From Shumkonia mesophila (GTDB taxonomy: Bacteria > Pseudomonadota > Alphaproteobacteria > Rhodospirillales > Shumkoniaceae), in contig NZ_JAOTID010000011.1 in assembly GCF_026163695.1 (NCBI RefSeq), positions 1 to 64,000 of the forward strand: 64,000 nt of DNA, given 5' to 3'. The notes below the pieces were generated by a model. It had not been told where the DNA came from. It did no database searches and saw only the letters and a list, made by a program, of their open reading frames with translations. Positions 1 through 7,684 of the stretch are shown piece by piece. Each line of letters starts with the position of its first letter. Within the stretch, counting starts at the first letter, position 1. The position numbers and the translations under genes are program-made.

Positions 1-2
1 AC

Positions 3-107
3 ACCGCCCTTTACACCAAGGTCGCGACACGAACGGCGCGCGCCGTGACCAGCCCGCTCGACAAGCTCGGCCTCTTCACGCCTGAGGAGGTCACGCCCGA
101 TGGCTGA
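3..107 (+). CDS. C-terminal end of IS91-associated integrase (partial)
   Basis: Only the last 34 codons are in the window, ending with TGA at 105-107. The visible peptide contains TALYTKVATRT followed by SPLDKLGLF, which I recognise as the C-terminus of the phage-integrase-type (tyrosine recombinase) proteins encoded just upstream of IS91-family transposases. The Tyr in LYTKV is in the place expected for the catalytic tyrosine, but the rest of the active site is not visible. It lies 3 nt before the transposase and is probably co-transcribed with it. Confidence 0.65.
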   Translation, partial: TALYTKVATRTARAVTSPLDKLGLFTPEEVTPDG

Positions 108-110
108 GGC

Positions 111-1304
111 GTGCCCGCCTCGCTCGAAGTCGCCGATATCTTCCGCGCCGCCGGACCGGCCTATCGGTCCGCCCATGCCGGGCATCTGAGCCTGCATCAG
201 CTCAAGGTGATGTCGGCGATCGAACATTGCCGCACCGCCGCGCTGGGCGGCCATGTCGAGGCCTGCGAGGACTGCGGGCACTGGCGCATCGCCTACAACA
301 GCTGCCGCAACCGGCACTGCCCCAAGTGTCAGGGCGCCGCCGCGCGCACTTGGCTGGCCGAGCGCCAGGCCGATCTCCTGCCGGTCGGCTACTTCCACGT
401 CGTCTTCACGCTGCCCGCCGAGGTCGCCGACATCGCCTTCCACAACAAGGCGCTGGTCTATGACCTGCTGTTCCGGGCAGCGTCGGAGACGGTGCTGACG
501 ATCGCCGCCGACCCCAAGCACCTCGGCGCCCGCATCGGCATCACCGCCGTGCTCCACACCTGGGGCTCGGCGCTCGCCCACCATCCCCATGTGCACATGA
601 TCGTGCCGGGTGGCGGCATTGCCCTCGACGGCAGCCGGTGGGTACCGTCGCGCCCGGCGTTCCTCCTGCCGGTGCGCATGCTGGGCAAGCTGTTCCGCCG
701 CCTCTTCCTTACCCGCCTGATCGCACTGCACGATGCAGGACGGCTCGCCTTCTTCGGCACCCTGGCGCCCCTCGCCGGGCGGCGGGCCTTCCTGCACCAC
801 CTGTCCCCGGTCCGCAAGAAGCGCTGGGTCGTCTATGCCAAGGCGCCCTTCGCCGGCCCCGAGGCGGTGCTCGCCTATCTGTCCCGCTACACCCACCGGG
901 TCGCCATCTCGAACCGGCGGCTCATCGGCTTCGACGAGACCGGCGTCACCTTCCGCTACAAGGATTACCGCCGCGACGGCGCCGACCGCCAGCAGGTCAT
1001 GACGCTCGCCGCCGACGAGTTCATCCGCCGCTTCCTGCTTCATGTCCTGCCGCGCGGCTTCCATCGCATCCGCCACTATGGCCTGCTCGCCGGCGCTTCC
1101 CGCCAGGCCGGTCTGGATCGCGCTCGTGAGCTGCTGGCGGTTGCGCCACCGGCCGATGACGACGGACCGGAGGAACCGCTCGACACGCGACCGCCATGCC
1201 CTTGCTGCGGGGGGCGCATGGTCATCATCGAGACCTTCGCCCGATGGCACCAACCGCGCGCGCCGCCGTCGAACACTACACCAGCCGGGAGAAAGGCGCC
1301 GTGA
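111..1304 (+). CDS. IS91-family Y2 transposase
   Basis: This 397-residue protein is a single-strand, rolling-circle-type transposase of the HUH superfamily. A zinc-binding N-terminal domain shows C52xxC55 and C65-x4-C70-x2-C73. The metal-binding HUH motif is in HHPHVH (H160 and H162), and the two catalytic tyrosines are Y256 and Y260 in YLSRY. Length is normal for the family (about 400 aa), so the gene looks intact. I used the GTG start because it sits just after the upstream stop and matches the usual N-terminus of the family. It ends in a Pro/Arg-rich tail. Confidence 0.93.
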   Translation: MPASLEVADIFRAAGPAYRSAHAGHLSLHQLKVMSAIEHCRTAALGGHVEACEDCGHWRIAYNSCRNRHCPKCQGAAARTWLAERQADLLPVGYFHVVFTLPAEVADIAFHNKALVYDLLFRAASETVLTIAADPKHLGARIGITAVLHTWGSALAHHPHVHMIVPGGGIALDGSRWVPSRPAFLLPVRMLGKLFRRLFLTRLIALHDAGRLAFFGTLAPLAGRRAFLHHLSPVRKKRWVVYAKAPFAGPEAVLAYLSRYTHRVAISNRRLIGFDETGVTFRYKDYRRDGADRQQVMTLAADEFIRRFLLHVLPRGFHRIRHYGLLAGASRQAGLDRARELLAVAPPADDDGPEEPLDTRPPCPCCGGRMVIIETFARWHQPRAPPSNTTPAGRKAP

Positions 1305-1798
1305 CCCGGCACGGCCTGGCCTCGCAAGACCTCGCGGCTCCTCTGCCTCGGGCAACGGGCCGGTTTGCGCCGGCCATCACCACTCCCGCCGCAACAGGCT
1401 CCAGCGCCAGCCGTTCACGGCGAAGGCGCGGCCCGATCCGCCCCCATGACAGCCCGTCGACGCCAACCGCGATGGGCCCCAACCCCTGTCGAGTCAGTCT
1501 CAAGACCGACCCAAAACCGAAATCCCCATAGACCACAGCCCGCGGCCCGCGGGTTCGTTCCTCGGGGACTTTCGTACGCCTCACGGCGCCCGAAACTCTT
1601 CACGTGTGCTTGCTGGCAGCTTCTAGCGTCCAAATAGCGATAGCAGATCTTCAACCGAGCGGGACCGAAGCCACTGATGACCCAATGCTGACCTTTCTGG
1701 GCCGATTTTCTGTCCTGAAACAGGACATTGGGCGCAATCGGCGCCCTGACCCAAGGTGGACGTCCCCCGGTTGGCCATCGAAGCGGCGCTCACTGCGA
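1305..1798. other. Gene-free stretch, IS91 right end and adjacent spacer
   Basis: No credible gene in either strand. The part up to about 1560 carries a short G+C-rich palindrome (around 1541-1555) typical of IS91 termini. The remainder up to the regulator stop codon at 1799 shows nothing I can identify; open frames here have no recognisable protein features. Confidence 0.5.
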
Positions 1799-2257
1799 CT
1801 ATGTGCCGGGACTCCATCTCTTGTCGGCGCTGCGCTGGAGCCGTTGTTGAACGAGCAGCATCTTGTCGTGCAGCTCTTTCAACTCGTCAGCGGGCAAGCC
1901 TAACGCATCGGCGATACAAACGGGAATGCGCTCCGCCTGCCGCTTTAGCGACTTTCCCTGCTGGGTCAGGCGAATCCGCACCTGCCGCTCGTCCTTCGGG
2001 TCGCGCGTCCGCGAGATCAGTTGCAATGCCTCGAGCCGCTTTAGGAGCGGTGTCAGCGTGTTGGATTCAAGCGACAGCGCCTGGCCGATTTTCTTTACGG
2101 TCTGGTCGTCACGGGACCAGAGACTCACCATCACCAGATACTGCGGATAGGTAAGGCCGATCTCGTCGAGCAACGGCCGATAGAACTGATTGAAGGCGTG
2201 CCCGGCCGAGTAGATCGAGAAGCATAGGAAATTTTCCAGCTTCAGGGGGTCCGACAT
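1799..2257 (-). CDS. OhrR/MarR-family redox-type transcriptional regulator
   Basis: A 152-residue winged-helix MarR protein. The N-terminus NFLCFSIYSAGHAF and the segment LTYPQYLVMVSLW are characteristic of the OhrR branch, in which the early cysteine (C12 here) senses organic peroxides and its oxidation releases the DNA. The wing region contains the conserved DPKDERQ. I chose ATG 2257 because AAAGGA lies 8 nt upstream; the longer frame from 2326 has no support. It is divergent from a Tat-leader hydrolase, and two near-identical operator-like sequences lie between them, so it probably represses itself and the hydrolase. No second cysteine comparable to two-Cys OhrR proteins is visible. Confidence 0.85.
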   Translation of the reverse strand: MSDPLKLENFLCFSIYSAGHAFNQFYRPLLDEIGLTYPQYLVMVSLWSRDDQTVKKIGQALSLESNTLTPLLKRLEALQLISRTRDPKDERQVRIRLTQQGKSLKRQAERIPVCIADALGLPADELKELHDKMLLVQQRLQRSADKRWSPGT

Positions 2258-2304
2258 CGGGTTGGTCCTTTCATTGGGCGTTCGTCTCATCGCTCTAAAA
2301 CTAA

Positions 2305-2385
2305 ATCGTGCACGCTTTAATCGCAAGCGCTTGACAGCGGGTTCGGCCTCACCTAAATAGATCGTACACGATTTAATCGCTAACG
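2305..2385. promoter_or_regulatory. Duplicated operator for the OhrR/MarR regulator
   Basis: Two 25-bp direct copies (2305-2329 and 2361-2385; 21 of 25 positions identical, 56 bp apart) lie in the divergent intergenic region. Each begins with a palindromic core, CGTGCACG in the first and ATCGTACACGAT in the second, followed by TTTAATCGC. Size, symmetry and position fit a MarR/OhrR operator. The second copy ends about 8 nt before the hydrolase ribosome-binding site. Confidence 0.6.
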
Positions 2386-2407
2386 ATTTAAAAAGGAAGT
2401 GAAGCCC

Positions 2408-3367
2408 ATGGGCCAGGACACCTTTGAAATCACCCGCCGGGACACACTCGTTCTCGGCGCTGGCCTCGCGGCCTTCATGGCCGCTCCAACTCAGCTTTTC
2501 GCTGCGACCGCAACGCTCAACTCAAAAGGAGATTTGATCATGAACACCATCACCACCAGGGACGGAACGAAGATCTTCTACAAGGACTGGGGGCCGCGCG
2601 ACGGTCGGCCCATTGTGTTCGCGCATGGCTGGCCGCTGTCTTCGGACGCCTGGGACGCCCAGATGCTTTACTTCGGCGGCAAGGGCTTTCGTGTCGTCGC
2701 CCATGACCGGCGCGGCCACGGCCGTTCGGATCAGCCCTGGGACGGCAACAACATGGACCAGTATGCCGACGACCTGGCCGAGCTCATCGAAGCGCTCGAT
2801 CTGAGGAACGCCGTATTGATCGGCCACTCCACTGGCGGCGGTGAAGTCGCACATTATATCGGCCGCCACGGAACCGGCCGCGTCGCCAAGGTCGTGCTCG
2901 TCGGCGCCGTTCCCCCGCTGATGCTGAAGACCCGGGAAAACCCCGAGGGCACCCCGATCGAGGTGTTCGATTCCATCCGGGCCGGCGTCGCGACCAACCG
3001 GTCGCAGTTCTACTACGACCTGACGCTGCCCTTTTATGGCTTCAATCGTGAAGGTGCCAAGGTGAACGAGGGCTTCCGCGAGAGTTTCCGCCTGCAGGGC
3101 CTCGCCGGCGGCATCAAGGGCCAGTACGATTGCATTCATGAATTCTCGGAAGTCGACTACACCGAAGATCTGAAGAAGATCGACAGGCCGACGCTGATCA
3201 TCCACGGCGGTGACGACCAAATCGTCCCGATCGCGGCTTCGGCCGATAAGGCGGCGAAGCTCGTCGAGGGCTCCGTCTACAAGATCTATCAGGGCAGCTC
3301 GCACGGGCTCGCTCAACTCGAGGCGGAGCGCTTCAACGCCGACGTGCTCGAATTCATCAAGGCCTGA
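2408..3367 (+). CDS. Alpha/beta hydrolase (non-heme chloroperoxidase type) with Tat signal
   Basis: A 319-residue serine hydrolase. Residues 8-32 look like a twin-arginine leader (ITRRDT, then a hydrophobic stretch). The hydrolase core starts near residue 45 and shows oxyanion HGWP, nucleophile S141 in GHSTGG, acid D270 and H299. Family members act as esterases or cofactor-free haloperoxidases. ATG 2408 has AAGGA about 10 nt upstream. An internal ATG at 2540 (residue 45) also has a strong site, AAAGGAG, 8 nt upstream and matches the N-terminus of ordinary cytoplasmic homologues, so two products are possible. It is divergent from the OhrR-type gene, suggesting peroxide-linked control. Confidence 0.85.
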   Translation: MGQDTFEITRRDTLVLGAGLAAFMAAPTQLFAATATLNSKGDLIMNTITTRDGTKIFYKDWGPRDGRPIVFAHGWPLSSDAWDAQMLYFGGKGFRVVAHDRRGHGRSDQPWDGNNMDQYADDLAELIEALDLRNAVLIGHSTGGGEVAHYIGRHGTGRVAKVVLVGAVPPLMLKTRENPEGTPIEVFDSIRAGVATNRSQFYYDLTLPFYGFNREGAKVNEGFRESFRLQGLAGGIKGQYDCIHEFSEVDYTEDLKKIDRPTLIIHGGDDQIVPIAASADKAAKLVEGSVYKIYQGSSHGLAQLEAERFNADVLEFIKA

Positions 3368-3388
3368 TCCCCACCACCCCTGAAAACA

Positions 3389-3428
3389 GGCCCCCCAGCC
3401 GCTTGCCTTCTGGCGGCTGGGGGAGGCC
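3389..3428 (+). terminator. Hairpin after the hydrolase gene
   Basis: GGCCCCCCAGCCG at 3389-3401 pairs with CGGCTGGGGGAGGCC at 3414-3428 with one bulge, 22 nt after the hydrolase stop. No U-run follows, so it may be a weak or factor-dependent terminator. Confidence 0.4.
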
Positions 3429-3437
3429 ACCATCATT

Positions 3438-3620
3438 CAGACGGGAGAGAGGGCCGGCGTGCCCAAGAGCATCGTCCGCGAAGCCATCGATGAAACGGCG
3501 GGAGCCGCCGCCCAGGCCGTCGACCGGATCGAAGCCGTCCTTCCTGCTGATTTCCCGGAACGGATTCACTGTTCGGTCGGCGCCGGGTTGCAAAGCCGGC
3601 TCCGCAGACTGGCTCTTCCC
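3438..3620 (+). pseudogene. Remnant of a HipA-like toxin C-terminus
   Basis: The reading frame through GVPKSIVREAIDETA and LPADFPERI followed by SVGAGLQSRL resembles the last 50-60 residues of HipA-family kinases, in which a helical tail ends with a leucine-rich LPxxFP segment. Nothing of the kinase domain precedes it, and the frame runs on into unrelated sequence, so this is a fragment without function. The assignment rests on pattern memory of the family tail and is uncertain. Confidence 0.35.
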
Positions 3621-3659
3621 CAGTCCGCATCGCAGAGGGCAAGGGTGTGTCCCGGAGCC

Positions 3660-3826
3660 CGGCCGGCTATCCCTCCCGGTCCGGATTGGCGGCGGTGTAG
3701 CGGGCGACGTCAAGCACGCGGCTGTCGTCGAACAGCGAGGTGTAGAAGCGCGGCCTCCTCGGCCTCCAGATACGTCGCCACAAACCGAACCGTCTCGTCC
3801 AATACACAAGTCTCCCTGAATGGCAT
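3660..3826 (-). pseudogene. Chimeric remnant: IS481-type transposase start joined to a frameshifted VOC protein
   Basis: From ATG 3826 the frame gives MPFRETCVLDETVRFVATYL, which resembles the N-terminus of IS481-type transposases. It then runs into EAEEAA and stops at 3710. In a shifted frame the sequence continues as RFYTSLFDDSRVLDVARY, typical of the start of PhnB-like VOC (glyoxalase-fold) proteins, and ends at a TAG near 3670. A 2-nt loss in a GC run would explain the shift. Both parts are incomplete, so this is a decayed junction of two genes. Confidence 0.35.
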
Positions 3827-3862
3827 CTCTGTCAACGATGTAGCCGGTTCAGACCAAGCCTT

Positions 3863-3990
3863 ACCCTCTCCGCCGGCGGGGCGGAGAGGGTGGCGCGGCG
3901 AAGCCGGGCCCGGCGAGGTGGGGTCATGCCGTCGCGCGGAGGTCCCCCACCTCACCTCGATCCTCTCCGCCCCCCGGGGCGGAGAGGAGG
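3863..3990. repeat. Two-stem G+C-rich palindromic intergenic repeat
   Basis: ACCCTCTCCG pairs with CGGAGAGGGT at 3863-3891. A second stem, CCTCTCCGCC with GGCGGAGAGG, lies at about 3961-3988. The paired-stem layout recurs at 7009-7124 and 17653-17753, so this is probably one family of dispersed extragenic palindromes. Confidence 0.55.
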
Positions 3991-4098
3991 GTTTGATGCG
4001 ATCCCCCTACGGTCTCCACACCGAGCGAGCCCCATGGAAAGGCCGTCGCGTGGAAACGGACCCTCGCCGCGGCCCTCACGAGGCCGGTCGTTGCCTGT

Positions 4099-4959
4099 CT
4101 ATCGCACCTTTTCGGCGGCAAACACCTGGCTTGGCGCCACCAGTTCGTCCTGGGCGGCGATCAACTGCAACTCGCGCGTTCCCAGGCGATGGGTCGCCTC
4201 GAAGACGGCATAGATGGCGGCGGCGGCCTGTTCGAGGGCGGCGCGGGCATCCCGCTCCTTCAGGTAATGGGCCAGGAACAACGCCGCCACCGCGTCGCCC
4301 GCTCCGTTGGGCGCGGGTTCGATCGGCAGCCGGGGCGTCGACACCAGCCACGATCCGTCCTCGGCGTCGGCCAGCATCTCGATGCGGCCGGCCGGCGCGT
4401 CGTCGCGCGTCAGGCTGGTCACCAGGACAACGCGGGGCCCCATCGCGCGCAGGGCCGCCGTAGCCTGAAGCGCATCGGCCAGGGTGCGCACGGAACGGCC
4501 CGTCAGATACTCCAGCTCGAACTGGTTGGGCGTGATGACGTCGGCCGCCGGCACGGCGTGCGCCTGCATGAATTCGGGGATCCCCGGGCGCACGAAAATC
4601 CCGCGGCCGACGTCGCCCATGACCGGATCGCAGCAATAAAGCGCGCCGGGGTTGGCCGCCCGCACCCGCGCCGCCGCCTCGACGACGATGTGCCCGACCC
4701 CGGCATCGCCCATGTAGCCCGACAGCACGGCGGCGCAGCCCGCGAGGGCGCCACGGGCGTCGACGCCGTTCAGCACGTCGGCGACGTGCTCGGCGGCATA
4801 GACCTGGCCGGTCCACGCGCCATAGCCCGTGTGGTTGGAGAACTGCACCGTGTTGACGACGATGACGTCGTAACCCAGCCGCTGCAGCGGGAACGCCGCC
4901 GCCCGGTTGCCGACATAGCCGAAGGCGACGTGGGACTGGATGGAAAGGACCGTTTTCAT
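4099..4959 (-). CDS. pdxY: Pyridoxal kinase PdxY
   Basis: This 286-residue ribokinase-superfamily enzyme phosphorylates pyridoxal to pyridoxal 5'-phosphate in the salvage of vitamin B6. The N-terminus [20 protein letters not shown] and the [12 protein letters not shown] motif are diagnostic of the PdxY/PdxK group. CCDPVMGD is at 109-116, ITPNQFE at 142-148, and the catalytic-base motif NGAGD ends in D222. Length matches PdxY (about 287). It follows a TetR gene on the same strand after a 99-bp gap, so the two may be co-transcribed. Confidence 0.95.
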   Translation of the reverse strand: MKTVLSIQSHVAFGYVGNRAAAFPLQRLGYDVIVVNTVQFSNHTGYGAWTGQVYAAEHVADVLNGVDARGALAGCAAVLSGYMGDAGVGHIVVEAAARVRAANPGALYCCDPVMGDVGRGIFVRPGIPEFMQAHAVPAADVITPNQFELEYLTGRSVRTLADALQATAALRAMGPRVVLVTSLTRDDAPAGRIEMLADAEDGSWLVSTPRLPIEPAPNGAGDAVAALFLAHYLKERDARAALEQAAAAIYAVFEATHRLGTRELQLIAAQDELVAPSQVFAAEKVR

Positions 4960-5058
4960 GGGCGGCGAACCTCAGGCATCAACCGCCGCACGTATAGGCA
5001 AAGCGCTGGGGATAGGCGAGCGGTTTCTGCATGGAGAACCCGCCGGTGGCGCGTTCCC

Positions 5059-5706
5059 CTACGGCCTGACCGAGGCCATCATCATCTCGATGATGTGGGC
5101 GCGCCGCGTCGAGAGCGCGGCCGGGGTGGAAAGGTCGCGGTCGAACACCACCGAAAGCGTGTGCATGTTGGTGAAGGTGAAATAGCACATGCCGGAAAGC
5201 GTGATGTAGAACTGCACGGTGTCGATGCCGGGCCGCAGCGAGCCGTCCTTCTCGCCCCGGCGCATCACCGCGTCGATCATGGCGATGAGGCGCTTGTGCA
5301 TCGGCGACACGCGTTGGGACTGGCGCAGGTGGCGGGCCTTGTGCACGTTCTCGTCGTTGAGCAGGGCGACGAATTCCGGGTGTTCCGCCATGTAGTCGAA
5401 GGTGAAGCCGACCAGGCGCTCGATGGCCGCCGGCGGCGCCAGGGTATCGAGGGCGAGCGAGGACTTGGCCTCGATCATCGCCTCGTAGGTCTTTTCCAGG
5501 ATGTCGAGGTAGAGCGCCTCCTTGCTGCCGAAGTAGTGATAGACCAGCTGCTTGTTGACGCCGGCCTGCTTGGCGATCTCGTCGACCCGGGCGCCCTCCA
5601 GGCCCTTGGCCATGAATTCGCGGCGGGCGGCGTCGGCAAGCCAGCGCCGCCGGGTTTCCGGATCGCGCTTGCCGGCGGTGGGCGCGTCGCTCACGGATTT
5701 CTCCAT
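5059..5706 (-). CDS. TetR-family transcriptional regulator
   Basis: 215 residues. The N-terminal helix-turn-helix spans about residues 20-62 and ends in the typical VYHYFGSKEALY segment; the C-terminal part (70-215) is the helical ligand-binding domain, with no close family I can name. I chose ATG 5706 because AAAGGG lies 8 nt upstream; the frame stays open much further upstream but that part has no regulator features. It is divergent from the 2-hydroxyacid dehydrogenase at 5982, its likely target, and lies upstream of pdxY on the same strand. Confidence 0.9.
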   Translation of the reverse strand: MEKSVSDAPTAGKRDPETRRRWLADAARREFMAKGLEGARVDEIAKQAGVNKQLVYHYFGSKEALYLDILEKTYEAMIEAKSSLALDTLAPPAAIERLVGFTFDYMAEHPEFVALLNDENVHKARHLRQSQRVSPMHKRLIAMIDAVMRRGEKDGSLRPGIDTVQFYITLSGMCYFTFTNMHTLSVVFDRDLSTPAALSTRRAHIIEMMMASVRP

Positions 5707-5981
5707 GCAGGGGACCCTTTTCTCAACCGTTCCGTTGATGCATACCATCGCGGCGGCGATGGGCGGAAACGGAATCTTCGGGGACGCCCGCGCATTGCGG
5801 TTATTGAATTCCGCCCGAAAAGAATTTAGGCTTTCGGATGCAAAGTACATTATAAAGGGGGCGGGGAGCCCGACGTCATTTTCCGTGAAGTCCGTGCAGG
5901 GACGCCGGCGGCCTTTCGCCCGTTTTGCCGGCGCCGACAAACAAGCGCCTCAATAGGCACACAGGAACGATGAGAGGAAGC

Positions 5982-6995
5982 ATGCGCATTCTCATTCCCG
6001 ACCTGGGATACGACGACGCCGACCTCGAACGCGAGGTGGCGGGTCCCGATTTCACCATCGACTTCTATCGCTGGCAGCCCGGCATCGAGGCCAAGATCAC
6101 CGACGAGTCGTGGCGGTCCTGCCATGCCCTGGCGCTCTACGAGAAGATTCCGGTGACGCCCGCCATCATGGCCAAGCTCGACAACATCAAGCTGGTGGTG
6201 CGGGCCGGCGTCGGCTTCGACAACGTCGACCTCAAGGGTTTCGGCGCCATGGGCATTCCGGTGTGCAACGTGCCCGACTACGGCACCATGGACGTCGCCG
6301 AGCACGCCATCGGCCTGCTGCTGGGCCTGACGCGGGGCATCGTCGAGCACAACGAGCGCCTGCGCGGCGATCCCATCGGCGAATGGATGTTCCACACGCC
6401 GCCCATCAAGCGCCGCCTGCTGGGCCGCAGGATCGGCATCGTCGGGCTGGGCCGCATCGGCACGGCGACGGCCATGCGGGCCAAGGCCTTCGGCCTCGAC
6501 GTGTGGTTCTACGATCCCTACCTGCGTCCCGGCATCGAGCTGGGCCTGGGCTTCGGGCGCGCCTTCTCGCTCGAGGAGCTGCTGGCCGGCTCCGACGTCG
6601 TCAGCATCCATACCCCGCTGACGGCCGAGACCCGCAACATGATCGACGCCAAGGCCCTGTCGCACGTCAAGAAGGGGGCCATCCTGATCAACACCGGGCG
6701 CGGCGAAACCGTGGTGCTGGAGGCCGTCTACGAGGCGCTGAAAAGCCGCCAGTTGGACGGCGCCGGCCTCGACGTGCTGGAAATCGAGCCGCCGCAACTG
6801 AACCATCCGCTGATCAAGGCGTGGCGGACCAAGGAGCCGTGGCTGCACGGCCGCGTCGTGCTGACCCCGCACTCGGCCTTCCACAGCCCCGAGAGCATCG
6901 TGACGCTGCGCAAGAAATCGGTGAAGACCGCCGTCGACTTCCTGCGCGACGGCAACCTCTACAACTGCGTCAACGCCGAGTTTTTGAAGAAGTAG
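5982..6995 (+). CDS. D-isomer-specific 2-hydroxyacid dehydrogenase (CtBP/phosphoglycerate dehydrogenase-like)
   Basis: A 337-residue NAD(P)-dependent dehydrogenase that interconverts a 2-keto acid and the D-2-hydroxy acid; the substrate cannot be told from sequence. The Rossmann motif GIVGLGRIGTA lies near residues 149-159. HTPLTAETRNM, INTGRGE and the TPHSAFHSPES segment carry the conserved catalytic Arg/Glu/His framework. I placed the start at ATG 5982 (AGAGG upstream), giving the usual MRILIPD N-terminus; an ATG at 5970 is possible. Divergent from the TetR gene at 5706. Confidence 0.9.
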   Translation: MRILIPDLGYDDADLEREVAGPDFTIDFYRWQPGIEAKITDESWRSCHALALYEKIPVTPAIMAKLDNIKLVVRAGVGFDNVDLKGFGAMGIPVCNVPDYGTMDVAEHAIGLLLGLTRGIVEHNERLRGDPIGEWMFHTPPIKRRLLGRRIGIVGLGRIGTATAMRAKAFGLDVWFYDPYLRPGIELGLGFGRAFSLEELLAGSDVVSIHTPLTAETRNMIDAKALSHVKKGAILINTGRGETVVLEAVYEALKSRQLDGAGLDVLEIEPPQLNHPLIKAWRTKEPWLHGRVVLTPHSAFHSPESIVTLRKKSVKTAVDFLRDGNLYNCVNAEFLKK

Positions 6996-7008
6996 CGGCG
7001 GGGACGGC

Positions 7009-7124
7009 GCCCCCCCCTCCCTGTCCCTCCCCCGCGAAGGGGGGAGGGGACGCAACGGCGCCGTTTCTCCCTCTTTCTCCCTCCCCTTCTCTTCCCCCTC
7101 CCCCTTGACGGGGGAGGGTTGGGG
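7009..7124. repeat. Two-stem G+C-rich palindromic intergenic repeat
   Basis: Stem one: TCCCTCCCCC pairs with GGGGGAGGGG around 7024-7050. Stem two: CCCCTCCCCC with GGGGGAGGG around 7092-7119. The stems and loops are nearly the same as the copy at 17653-17753, which suggests a dispersed family. It lies between convergent genes and may help stop transcription. Confidence 0.6.
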
Positions 7125-7142
7125 AGGGGGTGCCGCTGGACT

Positions 7143-7655
7143 CTACGCGATCGTTCCCTTCTCCCGCAGGTGGTCGAGGACGGTTTCGACGATCGCCTCG
7201 GGCGGCGGCGCGATGTCCACCGTGACCGAGTTTTCCGTCCTGTCGTCGGGCGGCTCCAGGGTGTCGAACTGGCTTTGCAGCAGGGACGAGGGCATGTACT
7301 CGTGCTGGCGCTTGGCCATCCTTCCGGCAATCAGGTCCATCGAGCCCTTGAGGTGGACGAAGACGACGTCGTCGTGGCCGTCCCTCAGGATCTCGCGATA
7401 GACCTTCTTCAGCGCCGAGCAGGCGACGACGGCGTCGCGTCCGTGGGTCCGCCAGTCATCGATCGCCTCGGCGATGGCGTTGAGCCACGGCCAGCGGTCG
7501 TCGTCGTTGAGCGGGATGCCGTTGCGCATCTTCTCGATGTTGGCCTTGGAGTGGAACTCGTCGCCCTCGGCGTAATGGGCGTCGAGCTTTTCGGCCAGGC
7601 GGCTGCCGACGGCCGACTTGCCGCATCCCGACACCCCCATGACGATGATGAACAT
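7143..7655 (-). CDS. gntK: Gluconate kinase (gluconokinase)
   Basis: A 170-residue P-loop kinase that makes 6-phosphogluconate from gluconate and ATP. The Walker A motif GVSGCGKS is at residues 7-14. EGDEFHS and IPLNDDDRWPWL are highly conserved gluconokinase signatures, and CSALKKVYRE follows. Length is normal for GntK (about 175). ATG 7655 gives the canonical MFIIVMGVSG N-terminus. It lies 29 nt downstream of gnd on the same strand, so the pair feeds gluconate into the pentose phosphate pathway. Confidence 0.95.
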   Translation of the reverse strand: MFIIVMGVSGCGKSAVGSRLAEKLDAHYAEGDEFHSKANIEKMRNGIPLNDDDRWPWLNAIAEAIDDWRTHGRDAVVACSALKKVYREILRDGHDDVVFVHLKGSMDLIAGRMAKRQHEYMPSSLLQSQFDTLEPPDDRTENSVTVDIAPPPEAIVETVLDHLREKGTIA

Positions 7656-7684
7656 GCTTGACCCCCCTTGTGTTGTTTTGTCGG

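Larger units (their letters stand above)
1..1540 (+). mobile_element. IS91-group insertion element, left part cut by window edge
   Basis: The tail of a tyrosine-recombinase-like protein is followed three bases later by an IS91-type Y2 transposase, the usual two-gene layout of one IS91 subgroup. The right boundary is an estimate. G+C-rich, palindrome-containing sequence around 1530-1555 just after the transposase looks like the terminal region of such rolling-circle elements, which lack inverted terminal repeats and do not duplicate their target. The left end lies outside the window. Confidence 0.75.

Noticed and set aside
3438-4463. A 334-codon plus-strand frame as an intact gene
   Set aside because: Only the first part resembles a protein (HipA tail); the rest passes through palindromic repeats and the antisense of pdxY.
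4189-5829. A 546-codon plus-strand frame over pdxY and the TetR gene
   Set aside because: Antisense shadow in G+C-rich DNA; the minus-strand products are clearly recognisable.
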